Positions 1 to 9,482 are shown, numbered from the stretch's first letter. The stretch: 64,000 bases of DNA from Maribacter algarum (ex Zhang et al. 2020) (GCF_005885635.1 NZ_VATY01000001.1:1302001-1366000); one strand, 5' to 3'. The notes: a model not told the origin generated them from the sequence alone. Numbers and translations: made by a program.

Positions 1-461
1 GCAACATTTACTATTTTGACTATTGAATAACGTGTTGGTTTTTCATTCGCGCGGAGCCATGCAAATGGAATAATCACTAGAGCATCCAAGCCTAAAATGC
101 AGAGCACATAATTAATGTATTTGGGGTCAATATTCAATAAGTCAGCCAAACTATTTTGATATATAAACCCTATTCCAACAAATAGAATACTGCTAACAAG
201 TATTGAAATCAATGATGTTGAAACTACCGTTTCTTTATTTTCTGATTTACTAAAGAATCGGAAGAAAGCGGTTTCCATTCCATAAGCTAATAAAACATTC
301 AAAATTGCGACCCATGAGAAAATTATGGATAACTCTCCATAGAATTCCGGCTTCATTGCGCTTGTGTAGACAGGCACCAAAATAACGTTCAACAAACGGG
401 GAACAACCGTAGCCAAACCATAAATGGCCGTCTGTTTAAATAGTTTTTTAAGCGGATTCAA
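1..461 (-). CDS. Oligosaccharide flippase family protein (N-terminal part, cut by window edge)
   Basis: Read from the reverse strand: an open frame from a TTG at 461 to the window edge gives about 153 residues and continues outside. It begins LNPLKKLFKQTAIYGLA, the usual opening of flavobacterial Wzx/MurJ-like lipid-linked oligosaccharide flippases, followed by hydrophobic segments compatible with the first transmembrane helices (about 12-35, 42-62, 75-97, 108-130). An in-frame stop lies 8 codons upstream and no ATG occurs between, so TTG is the likely start. The family moves undecaprenyl-linked glycans across the inner membrane. A TAATTTTG box at 481-488 could drive it with a short leader. 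It is separate from the large polysaccharide cluster further right. The substrate is unknown. Confidence 0.75.
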   Translation of the reverse strand, partial: MNPLKKLFKQTAIYGLATVVPRLLNVILVPVYTSAMKPEFYGELSIIFSWVAILNVLLAYGMETAFFRFFSKSENKETVVSTSLISILVSSILFVGIGFIYQNSLADLLNIDPKYINYVLCILGLDALVIIPFAWLRANEKPTRYSIVKIVNV

Positions 462-480
462 TAGCGCGAAGGTTAAGTGC

Positions 481-488
481 CAAAATTA
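481..488 (-). promoter_or_regulatory. Candidate -7 promoter box for the left-edge flippase
   Basis: The minus strand reads TAATTTTG, a match to the Bacteroidota -7 consensus TAnnTTTG, 19 bases before the TTG start. No convincing TTG/TTTG element sits 19-21 bases upstream, so this is a half-match. Confidence 0.3.
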
Positions 489-526
489 GACATTTCAGAA
501 CAATCTCTGAAGCCTTTGGTGAAAGT

Positions 527-1033
527 TTACCTTCTGGCCTTCAAAGATTCATAAATAACTACAGGGTTCTGTCGAATACCTGATAGTTTTATATACTTGA
601 CCTTGTCTTTTTGAAGATAGCTTAAAACTGCCTCAGTATCTCGTAATTCGAAAGGAAAAAGCTCCATCTTTTTATTATCCTTCTTTTTCTTACTATTAGG
701 AGCTTCGGGCACAAGAATGTCTTTTTTCAATAAATCTTCTTTACTATATTCGGCAAGGGCAATCATCCCAAAATCACGAAGTTCAATAGAAATATCGACC
801 ATCTTGCCTTTATGATATAGGTTTTGTAAAACTGCCTCATTTTCATCAAGACTCATAACAGGGATTACTACCTCATAGCCCGAATCTTTAGCAGCATTTT
901 CTACAATCCAGTTTTGGCCATATACCTCACCAAGTGTAAAAGGAGCGGATGTTTCTAATTTCTTTTGAGATGAACAGGCTACGATTAATATCGAGCTAAT
1001 TAATATTAGAAAATGTGTTCTTTTCATAATCAT
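527..1033 (-). CDS. Putative lipoprotein, function unknown
   Basis: 168 residues with an N-terminal hydrophobic stretch and a lipobox (LIVAC, Cys at about residue 20), so it is probably lipidated and facing the periplasm. The rest is soluble with a lysine-rich patch near residues 114-122. I do not recognise the family. It lies 45 bases downstream of the membrane protein gene and ends an apparent four-gene operon with the ECF sigma factor. Two Met codons are close together (residues 1 and 3), so the exact start is uncertain by two codons. Confidence 0.65.
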   Translation of the reverse strand: MIMKRTHFLILISSILIVACSSQKKLETSAPFTLGEVYGQNWIVENAAKDSGYEVVIPVMSLDENEAVLQNLYHKGKMVDISIELRDFGMIALAEYSKEDLLKKDILVPEAPNSKKKKDNKKMELFPFELRDTEAVLSYLQKDKVKYIKLSGIRQNPVVIYESLKARR

Positions 1034-1078
1034 ATCTATTTGTGCTTTATAGATACGTATGAAAGTGAAATGAAGTTG

Positions 1079-1633
1079 TTAGTCTTTCAATTCCTTTAAA
1101 ATGGCCAGCTCTTTCCATACTTCTCTAGCAATGAAAATAGATAGTACAATCAACAAAACCATTGAAGAAACTACAACGTAATTATAAAACCCAGAAGAAA
1201 GGCTTTCCTTGAATGCCGGAAGCAGCATCAAAAACCCAATACAATACACAAGAATTATAATAGGCGTGAGAACGAAATGTACTTTTTTTCTTTTCATATA
1301 GTAGCGAATCATCTGCTTTTTAAACTTTTCTGCTGAAGTCGAAACATTCAAATTTTTCAATGTTCGAATACTTGAAAATTCCAATCCTATTCTTAAAACC
1401 AGTGCACCTATCATTAGGAAAAGTCCAATCATTACGGTTTGAAATTTATACGCAGAAACATAAAAGAAAAAGGCGACCAGAACTAGTCCCGTTGCGGTAA
1501 GAACAATATTGGTAATAACTTGTTTCTTGCGGACCGATGTGATTTTCTTCAGAATCTGTTTTGCTCCATCTTTGGGGATTTCTGATTTAGCTTGATTTTC
1601 CCACTGTGATTTTAAATCTTCAAATGCTGTCAT
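1079..1633 (-). CDS. Four-helix membrane protein paired with ECF sigma factor (possible anti-sigma)
   Basis: 184 residues: a cytoplasmic N-terminus of about 36 residues containing LKSQWENQ, then two helix pairs (about 37-60, 66-84, 118-141, 150-169). The start overlaps the end of the sigma factor gene by 14 bases, so the two are translationally linked. Small membrane proteins opening with a LKxxWxxQ-like motif commonly follow ECF genes in Bacteroidota. An anti-sigma role is inferred from position and topology only; no zinc-binding HxxxCxxC motif is visible. Confidence 0.6.
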   Translation of the reverse strand: MTAFEDLKSQWENQAKSEIPKDGAKQILKKITSVRKKQVITNIVLTATGLVLVAFFFYVSAYKFQTVMIGLFLMIGALVLRIGLEFSSIRTLKNLNVSTSAEKFKKQMIRYYMKRKKVHFVLTPIIILVYCIGFLMLLPAFKESLSSGFYNYVVVSSMVLLIVLSIFIAREVWKELAILKELKD

Positions 1634-2117
1634 TTTTCACACATTGTGTTAAACTATTTTTTATGCGATGTATTCGAACGCGAACTGCCTCATGCGATAA
1701 TCCCATTATTTCTGCAATCTCTTTTTGGGGTAGTCCTTCTAGTTCCAGAAGAATAACTCCCCGACTATTCTTTGGAAGTTTATTTATACATTGATACATC
1801 TTTTTCAATTGATTTTCTTTGGATGGATTAGATTCCTCGGGTGTTTCAGTCAACTTCTCAAATATTTCATTACCCCTTAGATACTTCTTCTTTCGAAGTT
1901 GGAGTAAACAGGTATTTACAGTTATACGATATATCCAAGTGGCAATACTTGCTTCTTCTCGGAAGGATGCTAAATTTTCCCAAACTTTGACAAAGACTTC
2001 TTGGGTCAAATCTTTTGCTAAAGCGTCATTGCCATTTACATATCCCATACAAACTCGAATTACCTTTTGATAATTCGATTGATAAATCTTCTCAAAATGG
2101 GATTGTTCTTCATTCAT
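1620..2117 (-). CDS. ECF-type RNA polymerase sigma factor
   Basis: 165 residues from the preferred ATG at 2117 (MNEEQSHF). A longer frame to 2156 would run into the upstream hydrolase gene and adds non-conserved residues. Region 2 shows DLTQEVFVKVWENL and FREEASIATWIYRI, typical of sigma-70 region 2.2-2.4. Region 4 has the helix-turn-helix LEGLPQKEIAEIMGLSHEAV. The gene starts 2 bases after the hydrolase stop and overlaps the membrane protein, so all three are likely co-transcribed. The target regulon is unknown. Confidence 0.9.
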   Translation of the reverse strand: MNEEQSHFEKIYQSNYQKVIRVCMGYVNGNDALAKDLTQEVFVKVWENLASFREEASIATWIYRITVNTCLLQLRKKKYLRGNEIFEKLTETPEESNPSKENQLKKMYQCINKLPKNSRGVILLELEGLPQKEIAEIMGLSHEAVRVRIHRIKNSLTQCVKNDSI

Positions 2118-2119
2118 AC

Positions 2120-2959
2120 CTACTCTAACTCTCTTGTAATTTGTTCCAAAAACCACTCTGGTTGATCGTACATGATAAAATGGGCAGAATCCACTGCAAA
2201 CTCTATATTAAAATTTTCCAAATTCTTGTATTGCTCCTCATAGGTCTTTTTCGCTGTTTCCAATCCATAAGGATGGGTTGCTCCTAAAACGCTCACCGGA
2301 ATTGTTATTTGGGCGATATCTTCCCTTAGATCCAATTTCAATAAATCAGTATATCCATAGACGTAAGTTTCTCTGTCAGATTGCATAATCCAGTCTTTCA
2401 GTTGTTGATGCCTTTCAGTGTTTAAGGTCATTCCCGATACCATTTGTGATGCCATTTTTTCAAAGGCTTCGGCATCCATTTCTAACATTTGACTATTCCA
2501 GGGGTTGTCATAAACCATATCTTCACTTTTAAAGTTGGGTATCATCAATGCCCCTGTGGAAGGAAGTGCATCAACAATAATCAATTTGGAATAGGGATGG
2601 ATGTCATCACTTGCTAACCATAATCCAAGGGTGCCTCCCAGGCTATGTCCGATAATGATTGCATCTACTAGTTTCTTTTCCTGAACGTACTTCACTATTC
2701 CTTCCTTGATTTTCGGAAGCCATGGTTTTTTAATAGGCGCAACTGCTCCGAAACCGGCAAATGTAAAAATATGGCATTCATAATTCTTTGAAAGCTCGAC
2801 AACGGTATCCTCCCATACTTCTCCTGTACAGGTAAACCCGGGAAAGAGCAAAACAGGTTGCCCCTGACCTTTTAAAGTTACCTCAAAAGGGGCTTGTGCA
2901 TTCAGTCCAAATACGGATATAAAAAATGAAAGGATTACTACTATATTAAAGATTTTCAT
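2120..2959 (-). CDS. Secreted alpha/beta-fold hydrolase
   Basis: 279 residues with an N-terminal signal peptide (about 1-22, ending LNAQA). The nucleophile elbow is GHSLGG at 104-109 (Ser106), the oxyanion region is FPGFTCTG near 39-46, and the C-terminal SAHF (His260) supplies the catalytic histidine. This is the prolyl aminopeptidase/haloperoxidase-like alpha/beta hydrolase class; the substrate cannot be read from sequence. First gene of the operon with the ECF sigma factor, which may mean it is part of a stress response. I found no TAnnTTTG box upstream. Confidence 0.85.
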   Translation of the reverse strand: MKIFNIVVILSFFISVFGLNAQAPFEVTLKGQGQPVLLFPGFTCTGEVWEDTVVELSKNYECHIFTFAGFGAVAPIKKPWLPKIKEGIVKYVQEKKLVDAIIIGHSLGGTLGLWLASDDIHPYSKLIIVDALPSTGALMIPNFKSEDMVYDNPWNSQMLEMDAEAFEKMASQMVSGMTLNTERHQQLKDWIMQSDRETYVYGYTDLLKLDLREDIAQITIPVSVLGATHPYGLETAKKTYEEQYKNLENFNIEFAVDSAHFIMYDQPEWFLEQITRELE

Positions 2960-3021
2960 GATTTTATTTTATACGATTCTTTCTTTAGATACATTTTTTA
3001 AAAAATGTTACATCTAAAAAC

Positions 3022-3050
3022 AAAAAACTCCACAATAATTGTGAAGTTTA
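3022..3050 (-). terminator. Rho-independent terminator after the MFS gene
   Basis: The minus strand gives AAACTTCACAA, loop, TTGTGGAGTTT (one mismatch in 11 pairs) followed by a T-rich run. It lies about 30 bases past the MFS stop codon. Confidence 0.75.
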
Positions 3051-3080
3051 CTATTCTTTAAATATTTACAATTGAAGTAA

Positions 3081-4334
3081 TTAATCGGCAATCGTATTCT
3101 CTAGAACCGGTGTTTCATCTTCCTTCAAATCCATTCTTTTCATAGCCAAAACCGCGAATAGAAGTGCTACAAAAAGCAACATCGCTGCAAGAACATAAGG
3201 TGCTCCTGGGAAGTATATCTCTGTTTCTGGGCGAATGAAATAGTAGAAAACCGGTGCAAATGTCAACTGTCCGAGAATGGCGGTTACACTCACCAAACCG
3301 GTTATGGCGCCTTGTAAGTTTCCTTGTTCTTTTTCTGATACCTGATTTGAGATTACGCCTTGAATGGTTGGCCCGGCAACTCCTCCAAAAGCATATGGAA
3401 TTAAGAACGCATACAACATCCAAGGTTCAGAAGCTTGCGAAAAGAGAAACATCCCGATGGTCCATAAAAGGAATCCACTAATTATAGTTCTTTTCTTTCC
3501 AATTTTTTTCACCACAATGCCCACCAAAAACCCTTGTGCAATTGCAACTAGTAAACCTACAGCCATCAAAGAAATACCTATTTCCTGGGGACTCCAGTCA
3601 TATCTTTCAATTCCGTAGTAAGACCATACAGATGGTAATGCTTGCCCTGCTAAATTTGCTAGAAAAAATGCAAAGATTAGTAATAGAACCCCTTTGTAGT
3701 TTCTTAGACTTACTAACGATACCCCTGGTATCATTTTTAATGGATTGATAGGTCTTCTATTTTCAGTAGTCAGTGATTCAGGAACGAAGAAATACCCAAA
3801 AACAAAGTTGGCAAAAGTCAATCCGGCCGCAATGTAAAACGGAAGTCGAATATCGATTTCTCCGAAAAAACCTCCTATTCCTGGGCCGATAATAAAGCCT
3901 AATCCGAAAGCCGCTCCGATTAATCCAAAGTTTTTTGCCTTCTCTTCAGGCGTGCTGATATCTGCAATATAGGCGGAGGCTACTGTAAAACTTGCCCCTG
4001 TGATTCCCGCTAAAAATCTTCCTATGAATAGGAAAGTAATTGTTGGTGCCCAAGCATGGATTAAGTAATCAATACTTAATCCTAGCAGCGCAATCAGAAG
4101 AATTGGTCTTCTTCCGTACTTATCCGAAATCTCCCCCAGCACTGGTGAAAACAAGAATTGCATTCCAGCGAAAGCGGTAGTCAACCACATACCATAAATT
4201 ACGGCTTGGGCCGTGCCTTCTCCAGTCAACTCCATTATTAAATCGGGAATGATAGGAATAATTATACCGATGCCGATTACATCAACCAGAATCGTAATAA
4301 ATATAAAAAGTAAGGCGGTTTTGTTGGATTTCAT
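3081..4334 (-). CDS. TCR/Tet-family MFS efflux transporter
   Basis: 417 residues with about 12 membrane helices, normal for drug:H+ antiporters. Motif A of the superfamily is present after helix 2 ([10 protein letters not shown], 67-76). The antiporter-type motif C region [12 protein letters not shown] is in helix 5. The opening ([19 protein letters not shown]) is characteristic of the TetA-like TCR group. It probably exports a hydrophobic or amphiphilic compound; tetracycline resistance is not implied. No TetR gene is adjacent. The start lies only about 20 bases past the atpG terminator hairpin, so it may be expressed by readthrough. Confidence 0.88.
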   Translation of the reverse strand: MKSNKTALLFIFITILVDVIGIGIIIPIIPDLIMELTGEGTAQAVIYGMWLTTAFAGMQFLFSPVLGEISDKYGRRPILLIALLGLSIDYLIHAWAPTITFLFIGRFLAGITGASFTVASAYIADISTPEEKAKNFGLIGAAFGLGFIIGPGIGGFFGEIDIRLPFYIAAGLTFANFVFGYFFVPESLTTENRRPINPLKMIPGVSLVSLRNYKGVLLLIFAFFLANLAGQALPSVWSYYGIERYDWSPQEIGISLMAVGLLVAIAQGFLVGIVVKKIGKKRTIISGFLLWTIGMFLFSQASEPWMLYAFLIPYAFGGVAGPTIQGVISNQVSEKEQGNLQGAITGLVSVTAILGQLTFAPVFYYFIRPETEIYFPGAPYVLAAMLLFVALLFAVLAMKRMDLKEDETPVLENTIAD

Positions 4335-4353
4335 CGAAGTGACAAAAATCGGT

Positions 4354-4389
4354 TAAAAAAAAGAAACCCCACATTACTGTGAGGTTTTA
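4354..4389 (-). terminator. Rho-independent terminator closing the ATP synthase operon
   Basis: The minus strand reads AAAACCTCACA, a 3-5 base loop, then TGTGGGGTTT and a run of T. The hairpin starts about 50 bases after the atpG stop and separates atpG from the MFS gene. Confidence 0.75.
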
Positions 4390-4440
4390 TTTTTTAGAAT
4401 TACTAAGAAACAAATTGCTTCGCTTTGCTCGCAAAAATAT

Positions 4441-5301
4441 TTAATTATTCAATGCCTCAGCACCACCAACAATCTCCAAAATTTCATTAGTAATCGCTGC
4501 TTGACGGGCTTTATTATAAGTCAATTTCAACTGATCACGAAGTTCAGTAGCATTATCTGTTGCCTTATGCATCGCCGTCATACGTGCACCGTGCTCACTA
4601 GCAAATGAATCACGAATGCCTTTGTACAATTGTGTCTTTAAAGACTTTGGAATCAATTGCTCAACGATTTCAACTTTAGAGGGCTCAAAGATGTAATCAC
4701 CACTTGAACCTTCAGCACCTTCAATCGGAACAATTGGTAAGAACTGTTCCGTCATTATAATTTGGGTCGCAGCATTTTTGAATTTGTTGTAAACGATATC
4801 TATTCTGTCATACTCACCTGAAGTAAACTTCTCCATTAAGTCTTCAGCAATAACGGCGACATTGTCGAAAGTCAACTCTTCGTATAAATCACTGTGATTC
4901 GCAAGAACAGTCGATTTTTTACTCAGAAAATCATTCGCTTTCTTTCCAATAGCTACAAAATCAACCTGCTTTCCAGCATAGGTTTCATCAATCAAGATGG
5001 AACATTGCTTCAAAATATTGGAATTGAAAGCTCCTGCAAGACCTCTGTTTGAGGTAACCGCAACCACCAATACTTTATTCACCTCTCGATTGTCGGAAAA
5101 TTTACTTCCTGAATCGCCGTCCAAACTTGCACTTAAACTCTGTAAAAGTTCGGTTAGCTTGTCAGCGTATGGACGCATGGCAGTAATAGCATCCTGAGCT
5201 TTCTTCAATTTCGCAGCAGAAACCATTTTCATGGCACTGGTAATCTGCATCGTTGATGATACCGACGCTATTCTATTTCTAATTTCCTTTAGATTCGCCA
5301 T
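4441..5301 (-). CDS. atpG: ATP synthase F1 subunit gamma
   Basis: 286 residues, the usual length. The N-terminus (MANLKEIRNRIASV..T..ITSAMKMVSAAKL) and the C-terminal helix (KLTYNKARQAAITNEILEIVGGAEAL) are the paired coiled-coil rotor shaft of F1 gamma. It is the last gene of the F-ATPase operon here, 24 bases after atpA, and is followed by a terminator. It forms the central stalk in the alpha3beta3 ring and joins the c-ring. The beta and epsilon genes are not in this window. Confidence 0.97.
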   Translation of the reverse strand: MANLKEIRNRIASVSSTMQITSAMKMVSAAKLKKAQDAITAMRPYADKLTELLQSLSASLDGDSGSKFSDNREVNKVLVVAVTSNRGLAGAFNSNILKQCSILIDETYAGKQVDFVAIGKKANDFLSKKSTVLANHSDLYEELTFDNVAVIAEDLMEKFTSGEYDRIDIVYNKFKNAATQIIMTEQFLPIVPIEGAEGSSGDYIFEPSKVEIVEQLIPKSLKTQLYKGIRDSFASEHGARMTAMHKATDNATELRDQLKLTYNKARQAAITNEILEIVGGAEALNN

Positions 5302-5325
5302 TTTCTATTGTTATAAAAGGACTAA

Positions 5326-6906
5326 TTAAGCTCTATACTTTCCTGAAAGGTCTTTGGCAACTGTGGTTAAAGTATCAATTACCTCATCTGTTAGTTTACC
5401 AGATTTTAGGGTATCCAATACATCTCTGTGTTTTGCATTTAAGAACTCAATAAAATCCGTTTCGAATTCCTTTACTTTCTCAACAGGAACATCTCTTAAC
5501 AAGTTTTTAGAACCTGCATAGATAATTGCTACTTGGTCTTCTACTGTAAAAGGGTCATTTTGTGCTTGCTTCAAGATTTCAACGTTACGACGACCTTTTT
5601 CAATTACGTTTAAGGTTGCAGCATCCAAATCCGAACCGAACTTCGCAAAAGCTTCCAATTCACGGAACTGAGCTTGATCCAATTTCAAGGTGCCTGCAAC
5701 TTTCTTCATTGATTTAATCTGAGCATTACCTCCCACACGCGATACCGAAATACCTACATTAATCGCAGGACGAACACCTTGGTTGAACAAATCTTGCTCC
5801 AAGAATATTTGCCCGTCAGTAATCGAAATTACGTTTGTTGGAATATATGCAGAAACGTCACCTGCTTGTGTTTCAATGATTGGCAATGCTGTCAATGAAC
5901 CACCACCTTTTACCATTGGTTTCAATGAATCAGGTAAGTCATTCATATCTTTTGCAATCGCATCATCATTAATGACTTTTGCGGAACGCTCTAATAAACG
6001 AGAATGTAGGTAGAAAACATCACCAGGATATGCTTCACGCCCTGGAGGTCTTCTTAATAAAAGAGATACCTCACGATAAGCAACTGCTTGTTTTGATAAA
6101 TCGTCATAGATAATCAAAGCTGGACGACCGGTATCACGGAAGTACTCACCAATCGCAGCACCTGCCATTGGAGCATATACCTGCATTGGTGCAGGATCGG
6201 ATGCATTTGCAGCAACAATAGTTGTATAAGCTAAAGCACCTTTATCTTCTAGCGTCTGGGCAATACCTGCAACAGTAGAAGCTTTTTGTCCGATAGCTAC
6301 ATAGATACAATATACAGGCTCGCCTGCATCGTAAAATTCTTTTTGATTCAAAATAGTATCAATGCAAACTGTAGTCTTACCAGTTTGACGGTCACCAATT
6401 ACAAGTTCCCTTTGTCCTCTACCTACAGGAATCATAGCATCAATCGCTTTAATACCTGTTTGTAATGGCTCAGTTACTGGCTCACGAAAGATTACCCCAG
6501 GCGCTTTGCGCTCCAATGGCATTTCGTAAGTCTCACCCGAAATAGGACCTTTACCATCGATAGGCAATCCTAGAGTATTTACCACACGACCTGTAATTCC
6601 TTCACCAACATTGATAGAAGCAATCGTTTGTGTTCGCTTAACAACCGAACCTTCTTTCACATCACGTGATGGGCTCAAAAGTACCACACCAACATTATCT
6701 TCTTCCAAGTTCAAAACGATACCTTTTAGTCCTCCTTCGAACTCCACCAATTCGCCGTATTCAGCATTCGATAGTCCGTATACACGCGCGATACCATCAC
6801 CTACTTGCAATACTGTTCCTACCTCATCTAAAGAAGCTGATGCTTCGAATTCTGATAATTGTTTCTTTAAAATTGCTGATACTTCAGCGGCTTTTACTCC
6901 TGCCAT
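5326..6906 (-). CDS. atpA: ATP synthase F1 subunit alpha
   Basis: 526 residues from the ATG at 6906 ([16 protein letters not shown]). A 9-codon extension to 6933 is encoded by a heptamer repeat and is unlikely to be used. The Walker A motif GDRQTGKT is at 171-178 and the alpha signature [13 protein letters not shown] is near 380. It is the non-catalytic nucleotide-binding subunit of the F1 hexamer. It lies between atpH and atpG, with a 60-base gap before it that holds the repeat. Confidence 0.98.
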   Translation of the reverse strand: MAGVKAAEVSAILKKQLSEFEASASLDEVGTVLQVGDGIARVYGLSNAEYGELVEFEGGLKGIVLNLEEDNVGVVLLSPSRDVKEGSVVKRTQTIASINVGEGITGRVVNTLGLPIDGKGPISGETYEMPLERKAPGVIFREPVTEPLQTGIKAIDAMIPVGRGQRELVIGDRQTGKTTVCIDTILNQKEFYDAGEPVYCIYVAIGQKASTVAGIAQTLEDKGALAYTTIVAANASDPAPMQVYAPMAGAAIGEYFRDTGRPALIIYDDLSKQAVAYREVSLLLRRPPGREAYPGDVFYLHSRLLERSAKVINDDAIAKDMNDLPDSLKPMVKGGGSLTALPIIETQAGDVSAYIPTNVISITDGQIFLEQDLFNQGVRPAINVGISVSRVGGNAQIKSMKKVAGTLKLDQAQFRELEAFAKFGSDLDAATLNVIEKGRRNVEILKQAQNDPFTVEDQVAIIYAGSKNLLRDVPVEKVKEFETDFIEFLNAKHRDVLDTLKSGKLTDEVIDTLTTVAKDLSGKYRA

Positions 6907-6913
6907 ATGTTCT

Positions 6914-6949
6914 AGATATAAGACGTAAGACATAAGACGTAATACGTCT
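6914..6949. repeat. Heptamer repeat with internal palindrome between atpH and atpA
   Basis: On the plus strand five imperfect 7-base units follow each other: AGATATA, AGACGTA, AGACATA, AGACGTA, ATACGTC. The last two copies form an odd palindrome AGACGTA-A-TACGTCT (6935-6949). It fills most of the untranslated gap before atpA. Confidence 0.7.
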
Positions 6950-6966
6950 CATCTCTAAATATTTAT

Positions 6967-7506
6967 TTATAGACTACTTGTAAACTCTCTTTTTAAACTA
7001 CTCAACTTATTCGCAATGCTGGCGTCATATTGCAAGTCGCCAACGCGTAAGACGAAACCACCAATAATGCTTTCGTCAATTTTATTTTCTAAGGATACTT
7101 TGTTCCCTGTCATTTCAGTAACCTTTGCCAAAATCTTCTTTTCCAAGTCGGCTGTTAAAGGGACCGCTGTTGTAACGTGAGCAATATCTTTTCCTTTCAA
7201 CTTTTCATTGAGGATAAGATATTTAGAAGCAACCTCGTTTAGCATTGAAACTCTTTTATTGGAAACCAACATTGAAATAGTTCCTTCAGTTATTGAATGG
7301 CTCCCTTTGAAGACAGACAATAAAGCTTCTTTCTTTGCACTCCCTTTTACAACAGGGCTAGCCAACATCTCACGAAGTTCAGCACTCCCGGAAATCGTAC
7401 CGACCACATTCTGCATGTCCTTTTCTAAGGCATCTGTAGCTTTGTTCTCAACGGCTAGGTCAAGAATAGCTTTTGCGTAACGAAGGGCTGCTCTAGAATC
7501 GCTCAT
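6967..7506 (-). CDS. atpH: ATP synthase F1 subunit delta
   Basis: 179 residues, standard for the delta/OSCP family. The N-terminal helical domain (RAALRYAKAILDLAVENKA) and the C-terminal signature region VTEMTGNKVSLENKIDESIIGGFVL..GD match the family. It links the peripheral stalk (b subunits) to the top of F1. It starts 6 bases after atpF. Confidence 0.95.
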   Translation of the reverse strand: MSDSRAALRYAKAILDLAVENKATDALEKDMQNVVGTISGSAELREMLASPVVKGSAKKEALLSVFKGSHSITEGTISMLVSNKRVSMLNEVASKYLILNEKLKGKDIAHVTTAVPLTADLEKKILAKVTEMTGNKVSLENKIDESIIGGFVLRVGDLQYDASIANKLSSLKREFTSSL

Positions 7507-7512
7507 GGGCTC

Positions 7513-8013
7513 TTAGTTCAATTTGATATCTCCTAATAAATCGTCAACCAATTTCAATTGCTTGTCTTTATCAGAAAGTTGTTCTTTAATTACTTTTTCG
7601 GCAATATCAACAGAAAGATTCGCTACTTGACTTTTAATGTCAGCAACCGCAGCTTTCTTTTCACTTTCGATAGCAGCTTGGGCTTGCTTAATCATTTTAT
7701 CTCCCTCTACTTTTGCTTGCTCTTTAGAATCTGCAATCAATTTATCTTTTATTTCGCGAGCTTCTTTCAACATCGCTTCGCGTTCTGCTCTAGCTTCCTT
7801 CAATAACTTCTCGCTATCCGCAGTAACATTCTGCATTTCTTTCTTTGCATCTTCAGCTGCTGCTAAGGCATCTTTGATTCCATCTTCACGCTCATTAACG
7901 GCGCTAAGGATAGGCTTCCATGCAAATTTCCACAATAAGAAAAGTAGTAGTCCAAACAATAAACACTGCCAAAAAAACAGTCCTAGTGAAAATTCTTCTA
8001 ATAATTTTGCCAT
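7513..8013 (-). CDS. atpF: ATP synthase F0 subunit b
   Basis: 166 residues: a single N-terminal membrane helix (about 8-28, LGLFFWQCLLFGLLLFLLWKF) followed by a long charged coiled coil rich in Ala, Glu and Lys, as expected for the peripheral stalk. It lies 86 bases after atpE and 6 bases before atpH. Confidence 0.95.
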   Translation of the reverse strand: MAKLLEEFSLGLFFWQCLLFGLLLFLLWKFAWKPILSAVNEREDGIKDALAAAEDAKKEMQNVTADSEKLLKEARAEREAMLKEAREIKDKLIADSKEQAKVEGDKMIKQAQAAIESEKKAAVADIKSQVANLSVDIAEKVIKEQLSDKDKQLKLVDDLLGDIKLN

Positions 8014-8099
8014 TTCTTTTTACTTTATAAAAAATCTTAATTTTTAAAGAAAGTAACAGCTACAACCAACCGTTGTAGCCGTTACTTGACATTTTAGAA

Positions 8100-8291
8100 T
8101 TATACTGCAAATAATGCAGCAAATCCAATACCTTCAATAAGTGCAGCAGCAATCAACATCGCTGTCTGAATCTTACCGTAAGCCTCTGGTTGACGAGCAA
8201 TTGCTTCCATAGCAGAGCCACCGATTTTACCGATACCTATACCAACACCAATTACAACTAAACCTGCACCTACCATTACTGGAATTTCCAT
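8100..8291 (-). CDS. atpE: ATP synthase F0 subunit c
   Basis: 63 residues: two glycine/alanine-rich helices separated by the polar loop ARQPEAYGK (about 32-40). The ion-binding carboxylate is Glu53 in LIEGIGFAALF. It is followed by Gly rather than Ser/Thr, and the Na+-type ligand set is not evident, so proton coupling is inferred. Confidence 0.95.
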   Translation of the reverse strand: MEIPVMVGAGLVVIGVGIGIGKIGGSAMEAIARQPEAYGKIQTAMLIAAALIEGIGFAALFAV

Positions 8292-8366
8292 AATATATAT
8301 AGTTTAAAAATTAAAAATTCATTCTTTAGATTCCCAATCTCGCAGGGAACTACAATAAAAAATCAT

Positions 8367-9482
8367 TTAGTGTGCTTCTGCATGGTCATGCTCTACTGCA
8401 GCAAAACCAAAGTACAATGCCGAAAGCATAGTAAATATATATGCCTGTAATAAAGCAACCAATACTTCAATCAACGAAATAGCAAAAGCAAGTCCAAATG
8501 ACAATGGACTACCTATCCAACTCTTAAATAAAAACATTAATCCAATCAAACTCATTAATACAATATGACCAGCCTGCATGTTTGCGTACAAACGAATTAG
8601 TAATGAGAAAGGTTTAATGAATACTCCCAATAATTCGATAGGAATCAATATGGGGTATAAAACCAATTTACCATACCAGGGTAAGGTATCTCCTAAAGGA
8701 TCAAAAATATGCATCCAATAATCTTTTGTACCTGTTAAATTGGTGAACAAAAATGTCAACAAAGCCAAAGCAAATGTGATTGCAATGTTACCTGTAACAT
8801 TTACTCCTAAGGGAGTCAATCCGAAAATATTAAGGAACCAAACAAAGAAAAAGATAGAGAGTAAATACGGCATGTACCTTTTATACTTTTTCTCTCCAAT
8901 GTTAGGTCTGGCGATATCATCTCTAATGTATAAAACTATAGGTTCGAAAAAACGACCAACACCGGTTGGAATTCCGTTATTCTTAGCATAAGATTTTGCT
9001 AAACCTCTAAACAATAAAAACATTAAAAGTCCCGTAATGAAAATCATTACTACACTTTTTGTGATTGAAAAATCAATAGGCTTCGCGTTTGTTGGATGAT
9101 GCTCTTCGTCATAGTTTATAGTGCCTTGAGCATCAGTTTTGTAAATCTTACTATGATATAATTTGTAGTGGTTACCGTCTACCTCGGCTAAGGTCTCCCC
9201 ATGATGAAATTTAGATGAAGAAAAAACCTTTAGGCCATCATCCCACAAGATTACAGGAAGAGGAAAACCTACATATTTATGCTCTCCTTCGTCAGTAGTG
9301 TATGAGAATAACGAAAAATCATGCGAATCTTTAAGGTGATGTTGAATATACTCTTTAATCTCTGTTTTAAGGTCTTCTTTAGACCCTTCTGAAGTCTCTT
9401 TTTCTTTGGCAAAAGAATTGGCACTTAAAAGTAGTGCCATCACCAAAAGAATTTTTGTAAAGTTTGTGCGCATATTCCTCAA
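8367..9482 (-). CDS. atpB: ATP synthase F0 subunit a
   Basis: 371 residues, longer than the enterobacterial protein because of an extension of about 135 residues that begins with a signal-like segment (ILLVMALLLSANSFA) and then a charged, His-rich periplasmic part. Long subunit a proteins of this kind are usual in Bacteroidota. The essential stator arginine is Arg297 in SLLIRLYANMQAGH. The membrane part begins near residue 140. Met4 is a possible alternative start. Confidence 0.95.
   Translation of the reverse strand: MRNMRTNFTKILLVMALLLSANSFAKEKETSEGSKEDLKTEIKEYIQHHLKDSHDFSLFSYTTDEGEHKYVGFPLPVILWDDGLKVFSSSKFHHGETLAEVDGNHYKLYHSKIYKTDAQGTINYDEEHHPTNAKPIDFSITKSVVMIFITGLLMFLLFRGLAKSYAKNNGIPTGVGRFFEPIVLYIRDDIARPNIGEKKYKRYMPYLLSIFFFVWFLNIFGLTPLGVNVTGNIAITFALALLTFLFTNLTGTKDYWMHIFDPLGDTLPWYGKLVLYPILIPIELLGVFIKPFSLLIRLYANMQAGHIVLMSLIGLMFLFKSWIGSPLSFGLAFAISLIEVLVALLQAYIFTMLSALYFGFAAVEHDHAEAH

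Noticed and set aside
3081-4334. Acquired tetracycline resistance gene
   Set aside because: It matches the general TCR/Tet MFS type but has no adjacent TetR and no mobile element signs.
6907-6933. Nine-codon N-terminal extension of atpA
   Set aside because: It is encoded by the heptamer repeat and lacks similarity to AtpA; the ATG at 6906 starts the conserved sequence.
6914-6949. Tandem units as a CRISPR array
   Set aside because: Units are 7 bases with no spacers and there are no cas genes nearby.
8100-8291. Sodium-dependent ATP synthase
   Set aside because: Glu53 is followed by Gly instead of Ser/Thr and the Na+ ligand pattern is not seen.
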